Source of the DNA: Chromatiales bacterium
Lineage (GTDB): Bacteria > Pseudomonadota > Gammaproteobacteria > Chromatiales > Chromatiaceae
DNA length: 7,469 bases
Direction of reading: 5' to 3'
NCBI GenBank assembly: GCA_024639625.1
Contig: JAHEIA010000146.1
Location: 1-7,469 of the forward strand
Position 1 is the stretch's first letter. Every line of letters begins with the position of its first letter. A model generated the notes under the pieces. That model had not been told where the DNA came from, made no database searches, and saw only the letters and a program-made list of their open reading frames with translations. The position numbers and the translations under genes are program-made. Below are positions 5,315-7,469 of the stretch, in pieces.

Positions 5315-6442
5315 TCAAGCGCCAAATCCGGGAGTGAGCCGGGCCACCAGGGTGTCGGTGATGACCTCCATCACCCGGAGCACGGTTTCCTCCACCTGAA
5401 TATTGGGGATCATGGGCACCCCGTAACACGCAGCCTCCTCCATGAGATGGGCCTGTAGCTGCCAGATGGACTCGAAGTTCTCGAGGTAGCCCGCGGCGCC
5501 GCGGGACGGCGCTTTTTGCCCGCGCCGGGCGAAATGCTTCTTCAACTCGTCGCGGCTCGGGATGGTGAGCAGGATGGGGACGATCACGGCATCGTGATGC
5601 GCCAGGTGCTCGCAGAAGGCCGGATGAACGTGGATGCCTTCGATGATGGTCGAGGCCCTTTCCTTGACCGAGCGCTCCACCACGCCATCGATTGCCGCTG
5701 CCAGACTCTCGGCCTGGGCGCGAAATCCATCCCACAGGGGCGCGCTTGCGAGTGATTTTGTGCCCGTTGCGCCGGGTTGAGCCCGCCAGGCCGCATAGGT
5801 CGAGGCATGGAGCTGCGGGGCAGTCTCTTCAGGCACGAAGAGCCGCACGACCTCACGCAGGATATCGGTTGACTGGGTGCGCCCGATATCCAGGCGCAAC
5901 GATAGCTCCGCAGCCACAGTGCTCTTTCCGGTGCCGGTACAGCCGCCGATCAGCAGGATCAGAGGCAATCCACTGCGGCGGAAAGTCGACCAGGCCCGGT
6001 ATCGCTCCGCCGCGGCCCCGCCGAGATCCGATTCCATCAGCCTGACGAGCCGCGCCTCGTCGAGATTGCAGGCGATCTGCGGGTTGTCTCTCAGACACTC
6101 CATGAATGCGCGCCGGGAGAGCACCAGAAACCTCGAGTTCTCGACGGTCTTGGCGCACGCCGTTCGCGTCGAATCACCCAACAGCGCCAGTTCTCCCAGA
6201 TGCTCGCCGGGATCGAGCAGACGCAGCATCTCCTCCCCGCCCGCGGAGTCGATGGTGTAGACCTGCACCTTGCCGGAAAGGATCAGATAGAGCGTCGAGG
6301 ACTCCTCGCCCTCCTGGATGAACACATTGCCGCCCCGCAGCGTACGCAGTGCCCCGCGGTCCGCAATGGCATCCAGCTCCTGCGCGGATAGCCCGGAAAA
6401 GAGGCGGACCCCCCGCAGCGAGGTACCCTTACACTTGTTCAT
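5315..6442 (-). CDS. cyclic-nucleotide-binding domain fused to a 2-phosphoglycerate-kinase-like P-loop kinase
   Basis: 375 residues from the ATG at 6440-6442; an in-frame GTG at 6449-6451 would add three. Neither start has a clear Shine-Dalgarno. Residues about 10-123 form a cNMP-binding beta-roll: LFSGLSAQELDAIA, IQEGEESSTLYLILSGKVQVY, then the phosphate-binding cassette LGELALLGDSTRTA with the key Glu84 and Arg93. No helix-turn-helix follows, so it is not a CRP-type transcription factor. Residues about 158-370 form a P-loop kinase domain: Walker A GCTGTGKS (167-174), STDILRE (191-197), IIEGIHVHP (266-274) and a basic PSRDELKKHFARR (295-307). This order, especially STDxxRE and EGxHxxP, matches the 2-phosphoglycerate kinase family, whose archaeal members make 2,3-bisphosphoglycerate. 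The inferred activity is phosphorylation of a small molecule, modulated by cAMP or cGMP. A Zeta-toxin-type or other P-loop kinase substrate is the main alternative. It is a soluble cytoplasmic protein and the gene stands alone. Confidence 0.85.
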   Translation of the reverse strand: MNKCKGTSLRGVRLFSGLSAQELDAIADRGALRTLRGGNVFIQEGEESSTLYLILSGKVQVYTIDSAGGEEMLRLLDPGEHLGELALLGDSTRTACAKTVENSRFLVLSRRAFMECLRDNPQIACNLDEARLVRLMESDLGGAAAERYRAWSTFRRSGLPLILLIGGCTGTGKSTVAAELSLRLDIGRTQSTDILREVVRLFVPEETAPQLHASTYAAWRAQPGATGTKSLASAPLWDGFRAQAESLAAAIDGVVERSVKERASTIIEGIHVHPAFCEHLAHHDAVIVPILLTIPSRDELKKHFARRGQKAPSRGAAGYLENFESIWQLQAHLMEEAACYGVPMIPNIQVEETVLRVMEVITDTLVARLTPGFGA

Positions 6443-6747
6443 TCGAACCACGCCGATGGCAGTTTACTGGCGGATAATGGGGGACCTGCATAGATTAGTC
6501 TTTGGCAGAGATACCGAGTGCGACCCACCCGCTCATTGCCTGCCTGAGCGAGTATACACAGATCTATGGATCGGTATGCACGCCGATACCGCGGTCGCGT
6601 GGATGATCTTGCGTGTAGAATCTTTTACTGGGTTTCGTGCTGCGAAACCATATCCCAACCAAGGGCGGGAGGCGGAACGGTGGGCAGGCCAGAACTGCAG
6701 CGCGACCGGTCGTCGGCGGAGGGTCTGGAGCAGGCGGAATCGCCCAT

Positions 6748-7422
6748 ATGATCCAAGAAGCCGGAAATGTTTTGGGCCTGAGTCTCCTGCTCTCGTGGAT
6801 GACGCTTGGGGACGCGCCGGCGACGGTTCGGATGGTGTATGAATTGGGCCCGGAAAGCAGTTATTCCGAGGGCTGTGTGCCGCCCTGCCTCTGCCCGATA
6901 CGGCGCTTCGAGGAAGTTTCCGGAAGCTTCGCGATGCTGCCAACCCATACCGATCCCTTGTTCGATTACTTTCAGGTCGAGAGCATCGGTTGGGTCGTAT
7001 CCGACGGGGGCGAACCGCTGTACCAGATCAGCGGAATCGGGAGCTACAGGATCGGCGGCGAGGTTGCCTTGACGCAGCAGCTGCAACTGGACCTGTTTGT
7101 AAACGGGATCGAACGGCAATACGACAGCGGGCTCGTTGCCGGGGGAGGGGATTTCCCGGTAGTTTCGATCGCTGTGGCCCAAGGCAACGAGTGCTTCGAT
7201 ACGTCGTTTCGGGTGGTGGCCCAACCTTCTCGAAGCGCCTCTGTGAGTGCCATCCCGGCGTTGACGTCAGGCAATCTGTCCATCCTGATGCTGCTGGTTG
7301 CGGCGGCCGCCGCTTGGGTATTCGTGCGACGGAGCAGGCGCTCAGGGACGAAGATCACTGGGTCTCAGGATAAGCAGAGGGGCTTGGGTCCCGTTTTCGT
7401 GAAAGCGGAAGGCTTTCGCTAA
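6748..7422 (+). CDS. predicted exported protein with IPTL/PEP-CTERM-like C-terminal sorting segment
   Basis: 224 residues from the ATG at 6748. The start is chosen because a hydrophobic segment, VLGLSLLLSWMTL (residues 8-20), and APA follow it, as in a signal peptide; the n-region has Glu and no Lys or Arg, which is unusual. AGGCGGA lies 9 nt upstream. The frame is open back to 6637, but that stretch is Gly/Arg-rich and looks non-coding. The mature region has a cysteine cluster, CVPPCLC (43-49), strands such as GIGSYRIGGE and LQLDLFVNG, a YDSGL turn (125-129) and a further Cys149 in NECFD. The C-terminus shows IPAL (169-172), a hydrophobic helix (about 177-193) and RRSRR (194-198). That is the tripartite layout of IPTL/PEP-CTERM exosortase-type sorting signals. 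Twenty-six further residues follow, which is longer than usual. No exosortase is in the window. The central domain is not one I can name. Confidence 0.75.
   Translation: MIQEAGNVLGLSLLLSWMTLGDAPATVRMVYELGPESSYSEGCVPPCLCPIRRFEEVSGSFAMLPTHTDPLFDYFQVESIGWVVSDGGEPLYQISGIGSYRIGGEVALTQQLQLDLFVNGIERQYDSGLVAGGGDFPVVSIAVAQGNECFDTSFRVVAQPSRSASVSAIPALTSGNLSILMLLVAAAAAWVFVRRSRRSGTKITGSQDKQRGLGPVFVKAEGFR
7399..7419 (+). other. stem-loop at the end of the exported-protein gene
   Basis: GTGAAAGC (7399-7406) pairs with GCTTTCGC (7412-7419) as 8 bp with one U-G pair around the 5-nt loop GGAAG. It ends directly before the TAA at 7420-7422. Only a short TTTT (7432-7435) follows, 12 nt downstream, so it is at best an imperfect terminator. 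Confidence 0.35.
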
Positions 7423-7469
7423 GAGCTTCGTGTTTTGACTCGGTTTCCCAAATCAGCAAGGGCCGTCGG

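Noticed and set aside
5130..5735. 201-codon minus-strand frame overlapping the kinase-fusion gene.
   Set aside because: Out-of-frame shadow of the kinase domain, His/Arg/Gly-rich.
6318..6842. 174-codon plus-strand frame across the 5' ends of the kinase-fusion and exported-protein genes.
   Set aside because: Antisense to one and out of frame with the other; no coherent domain. The 296-bp gap 6452-6747 shows no gene; a TAGAAT -10-like hexamer (6616-6621) has no good -35.
6625..7224. 199-codon minus-strand open frame.
   Set aside because: Antisense to the exported-protein gene, which has the better signal-peptide, Cys-motif and C-terminal sorting evidence.
1..7469. Defence island, prophage, transposon, CRISPR or toxin-antitoxin system.
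   Set aside because: No repeats-spacers, transposase, integrase, nuclease, methylase or antitoxin-like genes; the holin label and P-loop kinase alone do not support any of these.

Overview
The window looks like ordinary chromosome from a moderately GC-rich proteobacterium, most likely a gammaproteobacterium. The main evidence is an OxyR whose two redox cysteines fall at the same residue numbers as in E. coli (199 and 208) and a MarC-family protein closest to YhgN. No tRNA, rRNA, CRISPR array, transposase or integrase is visible. Several genes start with GTG or TTG.

Layout: (1) 90-395, minus strand, a small DUF3846-like protein. (2) 668-1603, minus strand, the peroxide sensor OxyR. Across a 103-bp divergent gap from it lies a heavy-metal/manganese exporter-like membrane protein (1707-2903, plus strand). 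The gap carries a good candidate OxyR tetramer site (1615-1651). (3) 3144-3617, minus strand, a small predicted lipoprotein convergent with the transporter. (4) 3618-4173 has no intact recognisable gene; it holds what may be a frameshifted minus-strand gene (3732-4069). (5) 4174-4440, plus strand, a two-helix membrane protein of the kind databases label bacteriophage holin. (6) 4569-5168, plus strand, YhgN. (7) 5315-6442, minus strand, a cyclic-nucleotide-binding domain fused to a 2-phosphoglycerate-kinase-like P-loop domain. (8) 6748-7422, plus strand, a predicted exported Cys-containing protein with a C-terminal IPTL/PEP-CTERM-like sorting segment.

The only clear functional pairing is oxyR with the divergent transporter. 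The likely logic is that peroxide oxidises OxyR, which acts from the shared operator on both promoters and so ties metal (manganese or arsenic-type) transport to oxidative stress. The remaining genes look like single-gene units with spacers of 100-300 bp. The most unusual protein is the cNMP/2-phosphoglycerate-kinase fusion, which suggests a small-molecule kinase gated by a cyclic nucleotide. No multi-gene defence system or other undescribed multi-gene system is apparent.
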